Assembly: GCF_040802235.1 (NCBI RefSeq)
Contig: NC_133161.1
Coordinates: 15,021,001-15,085,000, forward strand
Reading direction: 5' to 3'
DNA: 64,000 nucleotides
Origin: Manis javanica
Taxonomy: Eukaryota; Chordata; Mammalia; Pholidota; Manidae
Shown: piece after piece, positions 22,645-35,145 of the stretch
Numbering within the stretch: position 1 is the first letter of the stretch
Layout: each line of letters begins with the position of its first letter
Notes under the pieces: model-generated
The model's input: only the letters and a program-made list of their open reading frames with translations
Databases searched by the model: none
What the model was told of the DNA's origin: nothing
Position numbers and translations under genes: made by a program

Positions 22645-22745
22645 GAGCTCCTTTGAAGTCAGAAATTGCACCTTATCACTTGAATCTCTGAATCCTATTC
22701 TTATTGCTCAGTAGGTGTTGGATAAATATTTATTAAGTGAAGAAT
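22645..22745 (+). mobile_element. L2 LINE 3' end
   Basis: 'gtgagctcctttgaagtcagaaattgcacctt' followed by 'gctcagtaggtgttggataaatatttattaag', the L2 3' terminus, directly abutting the MIR. Confidence 0.7.
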
Positions 22746-23890
22746 TTAATTGCCTTCTTTAAATAAACTACTACTGTTTCCATTCCCTGTCCATCTCAAT
22801 TGTGATTTTGCTTTCAGCTGAAAGAAAGGTCTGTCTTTTTCTCATTACATTTTGCCCAGCAGCCGAGGACTGTGTTTCTGTTTTCAACTTCCTGTGTGAA
22901 TACCTGCATCAGCCGCTTAGCCAGCTGTGGGAGGCTGGAGGGGGGTGGCAGAGCTCTTACTTAACCAGCTATTTGCAGCTTGTCAAAGAAAGGCCTTAAT
23001 TTGCCTTCTGAGTAGCACTAATTAGCTCTCTGGCTCTCTTTCTGTCTGTCTCATCCCTTTCCAAGGAGCATCACTGATTTTCTCCTAAGGGAATTTTCTG
23101 TTGACTTTTCCTTCTGTGATCAGAACTTAGAAATGCAGAAAGATGGCTACCTTGCGTTCCTGGCCTCTGTCCTGACCGTTGTCCACTAGCCCAAGGTTAC
23201 CCCAGCTTGCTCTGTGGTGTGTTACTTCACTCACTCTTTCCTTCCAACTCACCTGATTGACTTTGGTGGAAAAGTTGTTTTAGGAATAATTCCTTAGTCA
23301 ACGTAGTGACTCTAAACCAGCAGACAGGGATTTTATTTTGCTTTTAATGGTTAATAGCAAAGTCTTCAAAAAGGTGCCAGAACCTTTTTATTCATGTGAC
23401 ATAGAAAGCACTGAAGATGGGTTGGTGGGTTTCCTGACATCCATAGTGTTCAGAGAGAGGTGGCATGAGAAGTGCTTATTTTAGAGGAAATCAAACCATC
23501 CGGCGTGTGGGTGCTGTAGAAGGGGCTGTGGGTTTTGAAGGTTTGGCTAGAGGTGGGAAGAAGGGTTTTGCAGATGAATTGTAATGTTCTTTCCTTCCAG
23601 CCCTGAGGTTCTGTGGGCCTTTGAAATGGAGCAAATACTGTTTTTTAAAGGCACCGGCTTCTTGACAGTGACTTTTGTAGTTCTTGCATCTAACTTCCAT
23701 ACCTTTTCCTCAAGTGAAGATGTGATTTTAGATTTTCAGATTCATAAATAATGCTCTGATAAGAACTAAATTCTGATTTAAGCTATACCATTAATGGTCT
23801 GACTTCTGTTAGATGGAGGGGGAAACAATCAAAGCTTAAAACAGTAATAGTACAACTGGAACCAAATTTCATTATGCTTACTCTTCAACT
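22745..23890. other. Intron 1 single-copy DNA
   Basis: No feature recognised. Confidence 0.4.
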
Positions 23891-23894
23891 ACAT

Positions 23895-24125
23895 GAGAGA
23901 CAGAGTGGAGTAGCAGCTAAGAACCCTGAGTCTGGAGCCCCACTGCCTGGGTTCATTCCTACCCCTGCTTGCTGTGTGATGTTGGGAAAGTTACTTAATC
24001 TCTCTGTGTCTTAATTTCCCCAGCTATAAAATGGTAGTGATAATAGTAACCGCCTCGTGGGATTGTTTGAAAGTTGATACTTGTAATGTTCCGTGTCGCA
24101 GAGTGAAGCACTCTGAGTGTGTTTG
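23895..24125 (+). mobile_element. MIR SINE (well preserved)
   Basis: 'gtggagtagcagctaagaaccctgagtctggagcc', 'actgcctgggttcattcc', 'gttacttaatctctctgtgtcttaatttccccagctataaaatgg', then the 'cctcgtgggattgtttg' block. Confidence 0.9.
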
Positions 24126-25620
24126 TTCTAGTGGTGTCACTCATGCTGAAGTCCAGCCAAGGAGCAGATTCATTTCTTATTTTTCAAAATGTTGAACATT
24201 GTGTAATGTCTGCTCATGATAAAATTATTCAGACACTATGAAAATAAGATATGCACTTAGGCAATTAAATTGAGAGGTTTTGTTGTTTATTAAGGTACAA
24301 AGTATCTACTTTTCCTTTCACAATTTATTAAAAAATAGTTCACTCTTCCTAGAGGATGTGAAGAGGAGAAAACTGTTTCTGAGCGCTCTGGAAATTGGAA
24401 CAGGCAGCAGGCCAAGGTTGGAGACATCGGGCACGGTCAGCGTGCAGGGGAATCAGGGAGTAGTGGCCCTCACCCGCAGCTGGTTGTCTGGGACAGGAAG
24501 CCAGATATGGACTTTGGATAATAGGGGTCTCAGAGCTTTGCAATGTCAGGAATAGATAGGTAGATAAAGACAGGTACTAGACATAAAGTTGTCACCAGGG
24601 ACTTGGGGAGAGAGGTTATGTGTCTTCTGGCCTGGCTGGCTGATGTCTGCTTTGTGCGTACAGACTATGGCTGGCTGCCGAGTCCTGGCAATCAGAGAAA
24701 GAGCTTCCCAGATGCTACCTGTCCTGGATTACTTCAGAAAAGAAAAGCTCAGCCTTCTGGGATGTTCTATGAGTTATTTTAACCAGGCCAAACAACAGAA
24801 TTTATTTTTTAACATTGTAGATGATTACTAAATATTTGTTAAATAAAACTGGCTCAGGACTATGAAATAAGTTTTGAGGAAGTAAATTCTTTTTTTTTTT
24901 TTGTCTTCAAAAGGCAAAGAAAAGGCAGTTTGGTTGCTTCTGTGTATCATGTAGATTTTCAGGAAATAAACTCCTTGAAAGGTCCAAGTACATTTTCAAA
25001 ATGTGTCATTCCTTCGTATATGAGAAAGATGTGAAAATTCTATGGAAGAATAAATTTTTGTTTTAAAAACATTTGAAAGCCTTTTGTTTAAAGATAAAAA
25101 AAGAGTTTTATGTAAGCTTATGTGGAAGCAGTTGGAAAAGTTTCTGTGGGCATTCTTTAGACTGCAAGCACTCATGTGTTGTCATCATCATCCTTATGTA
25201 TGTAATAGAGTTTTAGGCAATCTCTCTAAGACAGAGAGCATTCCCTGTAGAGGTTTTTGAGAAAAGAGTCTGATTTTAACAGTTTCTTCCTTTTAAATGT
25301 GCCCCCTCTGAATGTGAAGACAAAGTCTCTCCAACTGAAGCACTGTCCCCAGCATCTGAAGAGAGGAAGTAGACAAGCCTTGAACCCCAGATGCTGCAGA
25401 GCAGAGTGAACACCCACAAACTGCTTAGCCTTCCTGGCCCCACCCTGCCTGTTCTCAGCAATGGTCAAAAAGCAACAACCTCACAGGGGCCAGGCAGCTG
25501 AGGCAGCTGTTTAAACTCCAAAGCTTTTTGGGAAGTGCAGCTAAGAAAAGAAAAAAAGCCTTCCTTGGTTCAAATTTGGATTGCAAGTGTTGACTTTTTA
25601 CCTATCTACTTGTGAATATT
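24125..25620. other. Intron 1 single-copy DNA
   Basis: Nothing recognised. Short open frames at about 24,280-24,831 have no family features. Confidence 0.4.
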
Positions 25621-25624
25621 ATTA

Positions 25625-25820
25625 TTAATGACTGATTTTATTAAATGCTAACTCTGTGCCCAAGAGCTGCTAAACATTCTTTTCAGGGTGTTTAATTTAA
25701 CACTCCCTTAAGTCGGGACTATTTTTATTTCCATTTTACAGATAAAGACATTGAGGCTTAGAATTCAAGCAACTTGCCTGAGGTCACAAAGCTAGTTAAA
25801 GGGCAGAGTTAAGCTCTTGT
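25625..25820 (-). mobile_element. MIR SINE, antisense
   Basis: 'ctaactctgtgcccaagagctgctaaac', 'ttccattttacagataaagacattgaggctta', 'caacttgcctgaggtcacaaagctagttaaagggcagagtt'. Confidence 0.85.
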
Positions 25821-26825
25821 GCCCATATTTGCATATGGTTCCCCCAGTACCGCTTTTCACTTGGTTCTTTTTTCACGCTTTCCCATTTTCTGTGTGCAAA
25901 TAGCGATATTTTCACTATCTCGTGGTTTGTTAGTACCTTTAGAGGAGAGATTTGTATTTTTCAACTTAGTGAACCCAGCCAGTCCTAACCCAGGGCACAG
26001 AGGAAGACCTTACTAAAAGTTGGTTGGCTGAGAGAACAAGAATTCCTTTCGTGTCCCAGCAGACTCAGCTCTGTATAGCTGCGTGCTACTGGCAATTGTA
26101 GGGAGGCCAAGATTGAGTTTTCCTTGGTGGTTCTTTTTAAAACTGTATGAATTTTCCACTGCAGGAGCTGGGGAAATAAATCCAGTTTCTTGGGGTCAGA
26201 AAATGATTTGCAGGGAATCTAACCCAGTACTTACTGCCCACTTCAAATTCTACCTCCTGCATAAGAAAGACCTTGTGACTAGTTGTAATCAGAGTGGAAC
26301 TTGAAGGGAGGCGGTATAATGGCTTGGAGCTCAGTGAAGAAGTTAAGACCAATTTATGCACACTTTGTGTGGTTGAAACTTTATGTGGCACAGTGAGCAC
26401 TATTTGATTTAAAAAAATTCTTAGAAGAGTTGAATCTTTCACCTTGAAAGTGGGGTGGGGTGGGGGTTATTCAGGCTGCAAGTACTTGCAAGATTAGTTT
26501 TTCCTTAACAGCATTGTTCAGAATTCCTAAGTATATTCATGTGTACAGTTATAGGCACCTAGAAAGTTCCAAAGGATCATTTAAAAAACCTTAGTCATTC
26601 TTTCACATTTGAAGAAAACCTTCAGAATTTCTTAGCAAAATAAATCTTAAGTTCAAAAATAAACGTCAAAGCTATTTAAAGATTAAAACAGAAGCTTTCT
26701 ATGAGCCAGTGTGGAATGGTAACAAAATCCAAGGATTTTTTTTTTTTAAACACAAATTTCTGGAGACTTCTGAAACTGTTAATACTGACTAACTTTAGGT
26801 ACTTATAAAAAAAATGTGTGTGGTG
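25820..26825. other. Intron 1 single-copy DNA with a short G-run motif
   Basis: Contains GGGGTGGGGTGGGGG at 26452-26466, a three-run G-rich motif. Otherwise nothing recognised. Confidence 0.4.
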
Positions 26826-26829
26826 GTTT

Positions 26830-27065
26830 TAGGATTTTACCTAAACCCTTTCACATAATTGCTCTAATGTTACCCTCAAAACAGTCCTAGGCAGCAGGTA
26901 GAGCAGGTGTTGTTTCCAAGGCCATTGTACAGTTCAGGAGAGGCATGACCGTAAAGTGACTTTCCTAAAGCCACATGCCGTGTAAGGGATACTGCTGGGC
27001 TTAGGCTAATTTTTGGATCTGAAATCCCACTTCTCAGGGCACTGCTTTCACACAATGCTCTATGG
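26830..27065 (-). mobile_element. MIR SINE, antisense
   Basis: 'aaccctttcacataattgctc', 'caaggccattgtacagttcaggagaggc', 'gtgactttcctaaagccacatgccg', 'tctgaaatcccacttctcagggcactgc'. Confidence 0.75.
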
Positions 27066-28685
27066 AAAGACAGCAACATTTCCCTCCGTTAATTTTATTT
27101 ACCAGTTGTTAATCCCAATGGGCAAAATTGGACTCAATCACTGACTGGAGTACCAGATTCATATGGCACCAATAAGGAGGATGACCTCATTGTCGTCTTC
27201 ATTATTCTTCCTGTATATGTGAAAACATAAACCCACTAGTGTGCTGGTATATGCTTAATACTCCTATTGGGGGGGGGAAAAAAAGAGAGAGATTTCAGGC
27301 TCTTCCTTTGCATTAGTTGCTAAGCAGCAGCCATTTCACTGTAAAGGAGATTCAGTTCAAGTAAAATGACATAGGTATTCCAAGAAAAGCATTTCATTTT
27401 TACAGCAACTGCATTCACGTCTACGTACAGCATATACTCCTGGGCTCAGTGATTTTAGGGGAGGAAATAGGTGGCTTAGCACATTTGTTGACTCTGTGGA
27501 GAACATTCAATATAGCTGATCACCTAACAACCAAACTTCCATGTTCTGCAACCAAGAGTGAGCAGCACGCACAGGCTACTTGCAGTTTTAAGGGTTGGAA
27601 GCGTACCCAGAAAATACAACTGCTGAGCAGGTATGTTTGTGAGGCCATATTTGGCAATAACTTCTACCATCTCCACGGAATACTTTAGAAATTTGGAATT
27701 CTAAGTTTTTGAAGTGTCATGGTATAGAAATAAATTTGATTGCAGCCCAGGAGTTGGATTGTGGCCAAGGTTTCATTGTATTGAGATATTGCTGGACGAT
27801 AAAGGAAAATACTGTAGTAGGCTAGCACAGGTCACGGAGTTCGGTTTTATCAGGAAAATGGGTATGAGTGTAGAGGAAGACATGGATATAAGGCATATAT
27901 GTTTGTAATGTTCTTGTACATATGTATGTAAAAGAGAAGATGTCAGATTACAAAGCTGCCAGGTGATAGATTTTTCTGAGTGCATTATCATTAATTTCTG
28001 AAGGCTGCACGATCCAGGTGTGGAAGCCCATCGCCCTGCCTTTCAGGGTATTTCCACCTCTGTTCTAGCTTATGTGTGGAACCGAAACTGTCACAAAACT
28101 TACGTGTATTTAAACAAATACATTTTCTTCAGAGAACTGCTTCACAGGAGTTGCGAAGGGAGCAAGCCTTGTGCTTTAAGAGTGCCCTGCACACCACCGC
28201 TCCCGGCCCCCTGCCTCAGGCCATTTGAGAGAAAATACCTCTTTCAGGGAGCAGATGGGATGCTTGGAAGCTGGTCTTTAACTTCCCGTAAATGGCCCTC
28301 CCGATTATGGCAAAGTACCTCTTCCAGGAACTAAAAGTAATGTTCAGAAGAACTAATACATGGATGAATCCACAAATGGCAAACAGTTAGTCCCACTGTG
28401 ATGTTAGGTTCATTAGTAGAGTTGTTTTTAGCTTCTCTCCAGCAATTAGTGCTTCTCGTATTTTTTGTTGTGCACTTTTTACAATTACTCAAAACAGCTT
28501 TAGCGAGGCAGTTCTGGTGTTATAGAAACCCATTATCACATGGGGGAAATCAAGTCAAGCAGGCTGGGGAGAAGAGGGGTAAATCCACTTCTGGCCTGGC
28601 ATGAAACTACAGAGGACCAAGATCCTGAGTGCCTCTCAGAGAAAGCATATCTGGGAAGTGCTCGATGGTACGTCCTCAGCGTGAT
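27065..28685. other. Intron 1 single-copy DNA
   Basis: Largely repeat-free, with a short G9/A-rich run near 27,269-27,295. No exon recognised. Confidence 0.4.
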
Positions 28686-28689
28686 TAAT

Positions 28690-28965
28690 AGTAATATTGG
28701 TAATAATGACAGTAACATTTACTGTTTTATCAATGAGTACAAATTAATGAAAAAATTAATATTAATAACCATATGTGCCAGGAACTGTGCTAAGTGCTTT
28801 ACATATGATTTCAGTTAATTTTTACAACAACTTTATGAGGTAGGTGTTACTACTATCTACAGTTTTACAGAAGGGGAAACCAAGACACAATGTAATGAAG
28901 TAACGTCTCAGGGCCTCACAGTTAGCAAGCTAGGAGTGTAGGATTTGAATGTCAGAGGAAATCCT
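28690..28965 (-). mobile_element. MIR SINE, antisense
   Basis: 'tgtgccaggaactgtgctaagtgctttacat', 'caacaactttatgaggtaggtgttactactatc', 'acagaaggggaaaccaagacac', 'ctcacagttagcaagctaggag'. Confidence 0.9.
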
Positions 28966-29570
28966 TGGTCACACATCTAAGCATTACTCTGTCTCAGGAT
29001 AAATGTATAAATATGCCCTGTTTTCCTTTGGGAATTTCCTTTCTCTGTTGTATGCAATCTTGTGGGATGGTTTATCAAGGTGCCTGGCCCTGCACCACAG
29101 AAGCCAGTGAGGTCTTTGGAAACTGTCATTGGTGACTTTGGCTTCCTCTCAGCATCCTGATGCCACCTTAGGGCATGTGACCTAAGCTTGGACACCCAGA
29201 CCCCTTTGGCCTTGGCCCCTTAAAAAGCATCAAAGGGAGTGCCAGTCTGTTCATGTGCATTAGCTGGCCTGGTTCCTGTCTACTCCAAGGCTAGATCACC
29301 AGCCTTTCTCCTGACTGGTGAACTCTCCAGCATCTTCCCAGTGAACTTCCTTTTTGTTTAAGTTAACCAGGCTTGGTTTCTGTTGTTTGCAAGTAGAACA
29401 AACAAACAAACAAACTAAACATAACTGACAACATATCAGTGGCAAATGGTCCACCCGCCTCTACTGCTGAATATCTTCCAGGTCTGGAGTTCTTGGCCAC
29501 ATTTGGGAGAGTGTTGCACCTTTGGTTAGGTCTAATTGTTAGAAAGTTTTTGTTGTAGGAAAAATTAATG
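28965..29570. other. Intron 1 single-copy DNA with an (ACAA)n run
   Basis: Short (AAAC)n-type run at about 29,396-29,416. Nothing else recognised. Confidence 0.4.
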
Positions 29571-29574
29571 TATT

Positions 29575-29815
29575 ATCATTTAATGACTATTTAGCATGAA
29601 TTAAGTATTTTGTGTCTTCTATTTTGCTGCTCTCTTGCTTAATTATCATAACAACTCTCTGGGTTATTTCTATTTTATAGATGAGGACACTTAATCTCAT
29701 AGAGGAAATAATTTGCTTCAAGTCAAAGAGGTGTTAATTGATGGAGTCAGGATTCAGACTCAGTTCCAAGTCACCTCAAACCCACATTTTTTCCTATGAT
29801 ACCATGCTGCCTCCA
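29575..29815 (-). mobile_element. MIR SINE, antisense
   Basis: 'ttctattttatagatgaggacacttaatctc', 'atttgcttcaagtcaaagaggtg', 'gattcagactcagttccaag', 'gataccatgctgcctcc'. Confidence 0.8.
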
Positions 29816-30855
29816 TGAGTACAAAACTGCCTCCTTTAGTTTTTTACCTACTGGTAGTACATTTTCACTTCTAGGGGATATTCAGGATAGACCCCTTTTT
29901 ATATATGCTAGCTTTTCAAATATTTGAAGTCAGGCATCACATTTTTCTTTGTCCCTCTTTTCTTTAGACTAAACCATGTCTTTTATTCTTTACATTATCC
30001 TTTTCCTAAAGGTGATTTCCAGTCACCTTCACTTCTCAGGCTATTCCTGATTTGACAATGTACTGGTTATCCATGCCTTCTTCATAAGTATTAAGCAGTA
30101 AACTAAAAATGTGGCCTAACCAGGGCCACTACTAGCACATATGGTGTCTTTGTTTGAGTTAGAAACAGGTCTAACTCTGTCAGCCCAAAGACAGGATCCA
30201 GCATGTGGCTGGTGGCACTTAGGCTGGATTTCAGTCTTCACCTGCCCCCACCTCTGGGCACCCTAGACAGGATACAGCCTTCACACATCTAGGTATGGCT
30301 CTGGGGACTTTTTTCCCTTGTTGTGGCCCTTGGCTGCATTCACTATACGCAGTAGCATGAGTACAAGCCAAGTGCTGTAAAATGCTTTCTAAAAGCCACA
30401 TTTCCAGACTGTCAATTCAACAAATTACCAAAGTTTTGCTTAGGTTGCAGCCATTTCACTTAAGATTTGTCATTTCAGTTTGGCTAAATGTTTATTTGGC
30501 ATGTTTCATATTTATTTCAGATACCAAACACTTCTAGACTGCTCAAGATTCCTCCTCCCTCCCTTTCTCTCTGCTTTCCTAAATAAGAAAGGGCAAGCTC
30601 TTTCTTCAGTACTATTTATTATTATCTCTATTTTTCAGACTTATGCCTGCACCGCCCTCCCCTTGACCCTACTGCTGATGGAGAAATGCCTGTGGCTGAC
30701 TCTTCTAAAACTGGCTTAAGCTATTTGTCTGAGTGGTTTTGGCGAATTTTCTCTTAGTGAGCTGACACAGAGCTGATAAAGAAATCCATCTGTACTTTGG
30801 CTAAACCTATATTTGGGGGCCAAGAAGATTCCTTGTTTTGTGGAGGGGTTAGCAT
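29815..30855. other. Intron 1, possible ancient CR1/L3-type remnant then single-copy DNA
   Basis: The stretch at about 29,950-30,150 ('aaaaatgtggcctaaccagggcc') faintly recalls an ancient CR1/L3-type repeat. This is weak. No exon recognised. Confidence 0.25.
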
Positions 30856-30859
30856 TTGA

Positions 30860-31075
30860 CAGTTTCAGGTACTGGGGCTATCCAGTGTGGTAGACACTAG
30901 CCACATGGGCCTATCAAAAATAAATAAATAAATAAATTCAAAATCCAATTCCTCAGTCACAGCAGCCACCCATTAGGTGCTTAATAACCATGGGTGGCCA
31001 GTAGCCACCGTATTAGCACAGATATAGACCGTTTTCTTCACTACAGAAAGTTCTATTGAAGAGTGTGGCTTTGAG
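30860..31075. mobile_element. Non-autonomous hAT-type MER element
   Basis: 'actagccacatgggcctat' near the start and 'gtggccagtagccaccgtattagcacagatatagaccg' near the end, with 'cagaaagttctattgaagagtg' closing. This is the pattern of a common mammalian MER DNA transposon; I am not sure of the number. An (AAAT)n run sits inside at about 30,917-30,936. Confidence 0.6.
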
Positions 31076-32315
31076 GGATTAGTGTCGAGATACTAATTTA
31101 TCAAACCTACAGAAACTCTAACTTGTTATCCTTAAGTGACAACCTTGAATGACACAATTTTTGAATTAAGAAATCTAGCTCCTGAATTAAGAAGTTATAT
31201 TTTAGAGGTATAACTAGGAGGAAGAGAACATTTTCTATGGGGAAAGGAGAAAGACATTGTTGGTATTCTCCATCCTGCTCATCATGCATTCCTTTCCTCC
31301 TCGCTACAGTGACAGCTGATTCCCATAAGGGTCAGGACAGGGAATCTGTCCTCTCTTTTCTTTGCAAACTCCATCTTTCTCTAAACTGCCAGACATATAG
31401 ACCTCTGCGCAGGAGGGAGCGCGCTCTATAGCTTTTGGGTGGAACTGGTTGTTTTGCCATAGAAAATACTTAGCTCGGATCATACTGGTTGCATTTGGGG
31501 GTAGAGGGGAGGGTGGGAGAAGAGCATTACTACTTCTCATTGGTAGTGCCTGAAACTGGGCAAGGGCATCGTCTGAGGTGCAGGGTATACACTTGGAGTA
31601 TGAATGTGTAACTTGAGGTTTGTCTGGGTCACAGAAATTGCTTATTATGCTCCCTGTTTTGTTCTTTAATTCTCATCACACTCAGTAAATATTTATTGTA
31701 AATTCAGTAGAAAGGCATGGAAGCAGATGTGTGGACGTAAACCCTTAATGTGGCTCACCTGATACTGGAGGAAAGACCGTAGAAAGCTATGAAAAAAGCT
31801 TCAAGGACAAAGCAAAAGCCCCAGGAGAATCCCTGTGTGTTTGTGTGGATTCTCGCTGGTGCTTGAAACTGCCAATATTGCACACAAGGGTGTTCTAAAA
31901 ATAACCCTAGTAATGTGCATCTTTTACTGAAGGGAGTGAGATAATTTGTGAGGATGATGAGAAATGGAAAAGGAGAGAAGCCTTAGAGGACAATATATGA
32001 AATACATGAATCTTGACGGTCTCTGAGGCTCTCCTACGCACCAAGAGCTTTCTTTGAAGTCTTGATATTGAAAATCAGAAGTACTTTAAAAAAAGCACAG
32101 GGAGAACCATTGGGTTTTTCTCACCTGTGTTTTAAACCATGAGCATAAAAATGTACCTATTTTATAAGAATTTACCTATTTTGTAAGACCAGTAATGGAA
32201 TACTCACTTGCTACCTGTGCAAAGAACTATTTCAAGCCCTTCATGAGGAATCCAAAGTTGTATTAATACGTGGTTTCTACATTAAATTTGATTCAAGTTG
32301 CTTATACCTTATTGG
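31075..32315. other. Intron 1 single-copy DNA
   Basis: Nothing recognised. Confidence 0.4.
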
Positions 32316-32319
32316 GGGA

Positions 32320-33270
32320 AACAGAAAATGCACTGAAAGCCTAATATGTGCTAAATACTACATCAGGTGCCAGCAATAAAAGAGAAGTAAGAATCTCCAT
32401 GATCAAGAACTCATGGCTAAAAGAGGGAAAGAAGCAAGGAATTGACATGTAACAACACAGAGTGATAAATACAAAGATGCAGGGGTGTTCAGCAGCATGC
32501 AGAGTCGGGGAAGCCGAAGGCAGGGCACTCACGTCAGACAAGGAGCAGGAAAAGGCCTTCTGGAGTAAGTAATGGTAAAATGTGCCTTGAAGAAGGAAGT
32601 CCTCTTACAGCTAAATGGAGATAGCTAAGTGGGTTCATTCATATCTCTGCTTCAATGGAGAAGACAGACCTTAAGTTCTAAATGGCAAACTAGAAACAGA
32701 ATTTCAGAACATAGTCCATTTACTTCTAATCACTTTTGAGCAGCCCCCAAAATCAATCATTTGAGTATCTTTTGAAGGAGTGGAATCTTTGAACAGGTTC
32801 CACTACCTAGAAATCCATGCATAAAGGACCTTTTTTAGGAGTTTTATCTATTCTGTATTTGTTAGATATCAGAAGCTTGGACAGAGGTAAACAGCAGGCA
32901 TAAAGTGACGCACATGATCATATCAGAGTTGTAGGAACACAAAAGAGGGGGAGTGAGGTTCGTTCAACTTGGTAGAAGTTTTCTTGAAACACTGAAGGAT
33001 TGGTAGGATTTTACCAGGGCAATATGGAAAACAATGCAGACAGCAGGAGTTGTATGGGAAAGGATTTGGTACGTGCAAATGCACGGTGTATTTGAGCAGC
33101 AATGTGAATGTGGAATCATTTTTGCTTTGTGCATAGAGATATGCAGTGGAAGGTCAGGCAAGGAAGGTAAGTTGATGCTCTATACAGAAGGCCTTGAATG
33201 CCATCAGAAGAATTTGAATTTTGTAGTTAAAGAGAGCCATTGGAGGTTTTGGGTCAGAGAGGTGATGCTC
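32320..33270 (-). mobile_element. L2 LINE, antisense (two pieces)
   Basis: Piece 1 at about 32,320-32,640 has 'aatatgtgctaaatactac', 'gtgataaatacaaagatgcaggg' and 'aaggccttctggagtaag'. Piece 2 at about 32,860-33,270 has 'gaaggccttgaatgccatcagaag' and 'gagagccattggaggttttgggtcagagaggtgatgc', the antisense of the L2 reverse-transcriptase tail. The order is right for one degraded L2. Confidence 0.7.
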
Positions 33271-35145
33271 TGCACCTACATGTGGGGAAGGCCTTGTTCT
33301 CCCTGGATCCATTGCCTGTTATCCTTCTGGAGTCACTGTTATTTCTGCAGAAGCCATTGCTGCCGATGTGACACCTCCAACCGACCCTGACCCTGAACAT
33401 TTCAGAACAAACAAGGGCGTCCCTCCCTCCCCCAGCCCATGAAAAGGGAAGATCCCTGATCTCTCTGCAGTGGCCATGGTGGCTGAGACCCATGCTCCTC
33501 CCATGCTTCTGGGACAGTAGGAATCAGGAAGGAGGTGAATCTCAAATCCATGAGTAATTGGGAAAGATAAGTAAGGAGAACCTGCAATGTCCTCAGAGTG
33601 TGAACATAAAACTCATTGTTACATAAATCAGTGTAATAAGTGGTTAGAAGGAATGTCATAATTAATACCATGGCTGAACGACATTGTCCTAAGTTCTAAA
33701 CAGGTAACTACACAGGAAGTTTGGGAATTTGGCTTGCCTCTGAGCGGGGGCCTTTCTCTCTAATTTGTTCGGAGAAACTCCCCAAAATTACATCACTGGA
33801 ATTTTGTTAATGAAATGGAAAGTCTTTTCTAGATTCCAATACTTAGAAGTCACTGAACAAATTAACAGATAAATATGTGCTCCGAATTTATTAGAAAATA
33901 GTAGCCAGGCAGCTTAACATTGTTCACTGTCAGAGGGCTGTATTACTGCCTAACGCTATTACATGAACAGAGATTGGCTAGACCAGTTAATGGAAATACA
34001 GATAATTTTGTAGGTAGGAAAGATTTGCTTTCAGCTGCAAACTGCACACTCTTGTCTGACCTCATCTTCAGTAAATGGAGTGCGGCACTGTGGCGGAAAG
34101 TCAGTGTGACCAATTCTGCCCGTTAGCTTTCAATCCTGCTCCTAAAGGATTAGGATGGTGCCTGGCTTATTCTCTGCATTATGAGCATTGCATTACAATG
34201 CCTGAGAGCTGGCTCACCCCCAGCATTTTGGAAAATCATAATTTTTCTCATATAAACGGAAAATAGAGAAAAATGTGGTAGAAGAGAGAGCAACTTTGAG
34301 ATCAAAGTAGTATTAATTTAACCCGGAGGGAAGAATAGCATCTTGGTTCCAGGCCACCGGAGGGATGAGCAGTCTTGGGCCCGCAGGCCCACATGACCTG
34401 CCTGATGTGGGGATACAGCTTGCAGACTAATTTTGGGATTAAGATGCAATTCTCTGTATCTACTTTTCAACCAAATCCAGTTACTAATAATGTAGAGACT
34501 ACCAAGCAATATCATAATAATATTAAACTCCGAGATGCAAAACTTCCTCTTTCTTTCCATGTTACTCAATGAAGCCAGTGTTTTTAAATAAAAAAAATGT
34601 GACCGTCAGTTTTTTTTTCCTGGTAACCTACATTCAAAAATGTTTACTCCTCAGTGCCCTAGACTGGCAAAGGCATAAACAAAATTAGGAAAGAAGCCTG
34701 TTAATGTGTCACTGTCCATCCAGTTAGAAAGAACTGCTACCTGCTATGAGTATGAGGTGGGGAGATGTGAGTGCACTTTGCATAAATGGGGTTTGCTTGT
34801 GTGTCACCTGTGTGTCACCTTCAGATAGACTCTCCCTGACTCCCAGTGTCCTCATCTGAAAAGTGAATCTACTGCACAGCAAGGTTGTTGAGACTTATTG
34901 GAATGATGGACACACTTTGTAGATTGTAAAACCCTGTGAAAATGCAAGATTTGGCTGTGCCACCTCCATGCGGAATCCTACGTGTGCCTTCTGCCATGGA
35001 GTAAGGTGAAGACCTTGTGAACTTCTCCAGGTCATTAGATTTCTTCATGACGGCTCTGCAGTGTAGGCTGCTCATGGGACCCCTCCTTTGGACATGTGCA
35101 GATGTGGGTATGTGAGGATGAGCCAGCCAACTCTGTTGTAGTTTT
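33270..35145. other. Intron 1 single-copy DNA, possible conserved stretch at about 33.9-34.6 kb
   Basis: No repeat signature and balanced composition; no exon recognised. A short inverted repeat GCATTG/CAATGC lies near 34,187. Confidence 0.35.

Noticed and set aside
29396..29416. Short direct repeats considered as a CRISPR-like array
   Set aside because: Simple (AAAC)n microsatellite in a mammalian intron; no spacers or cas genes.
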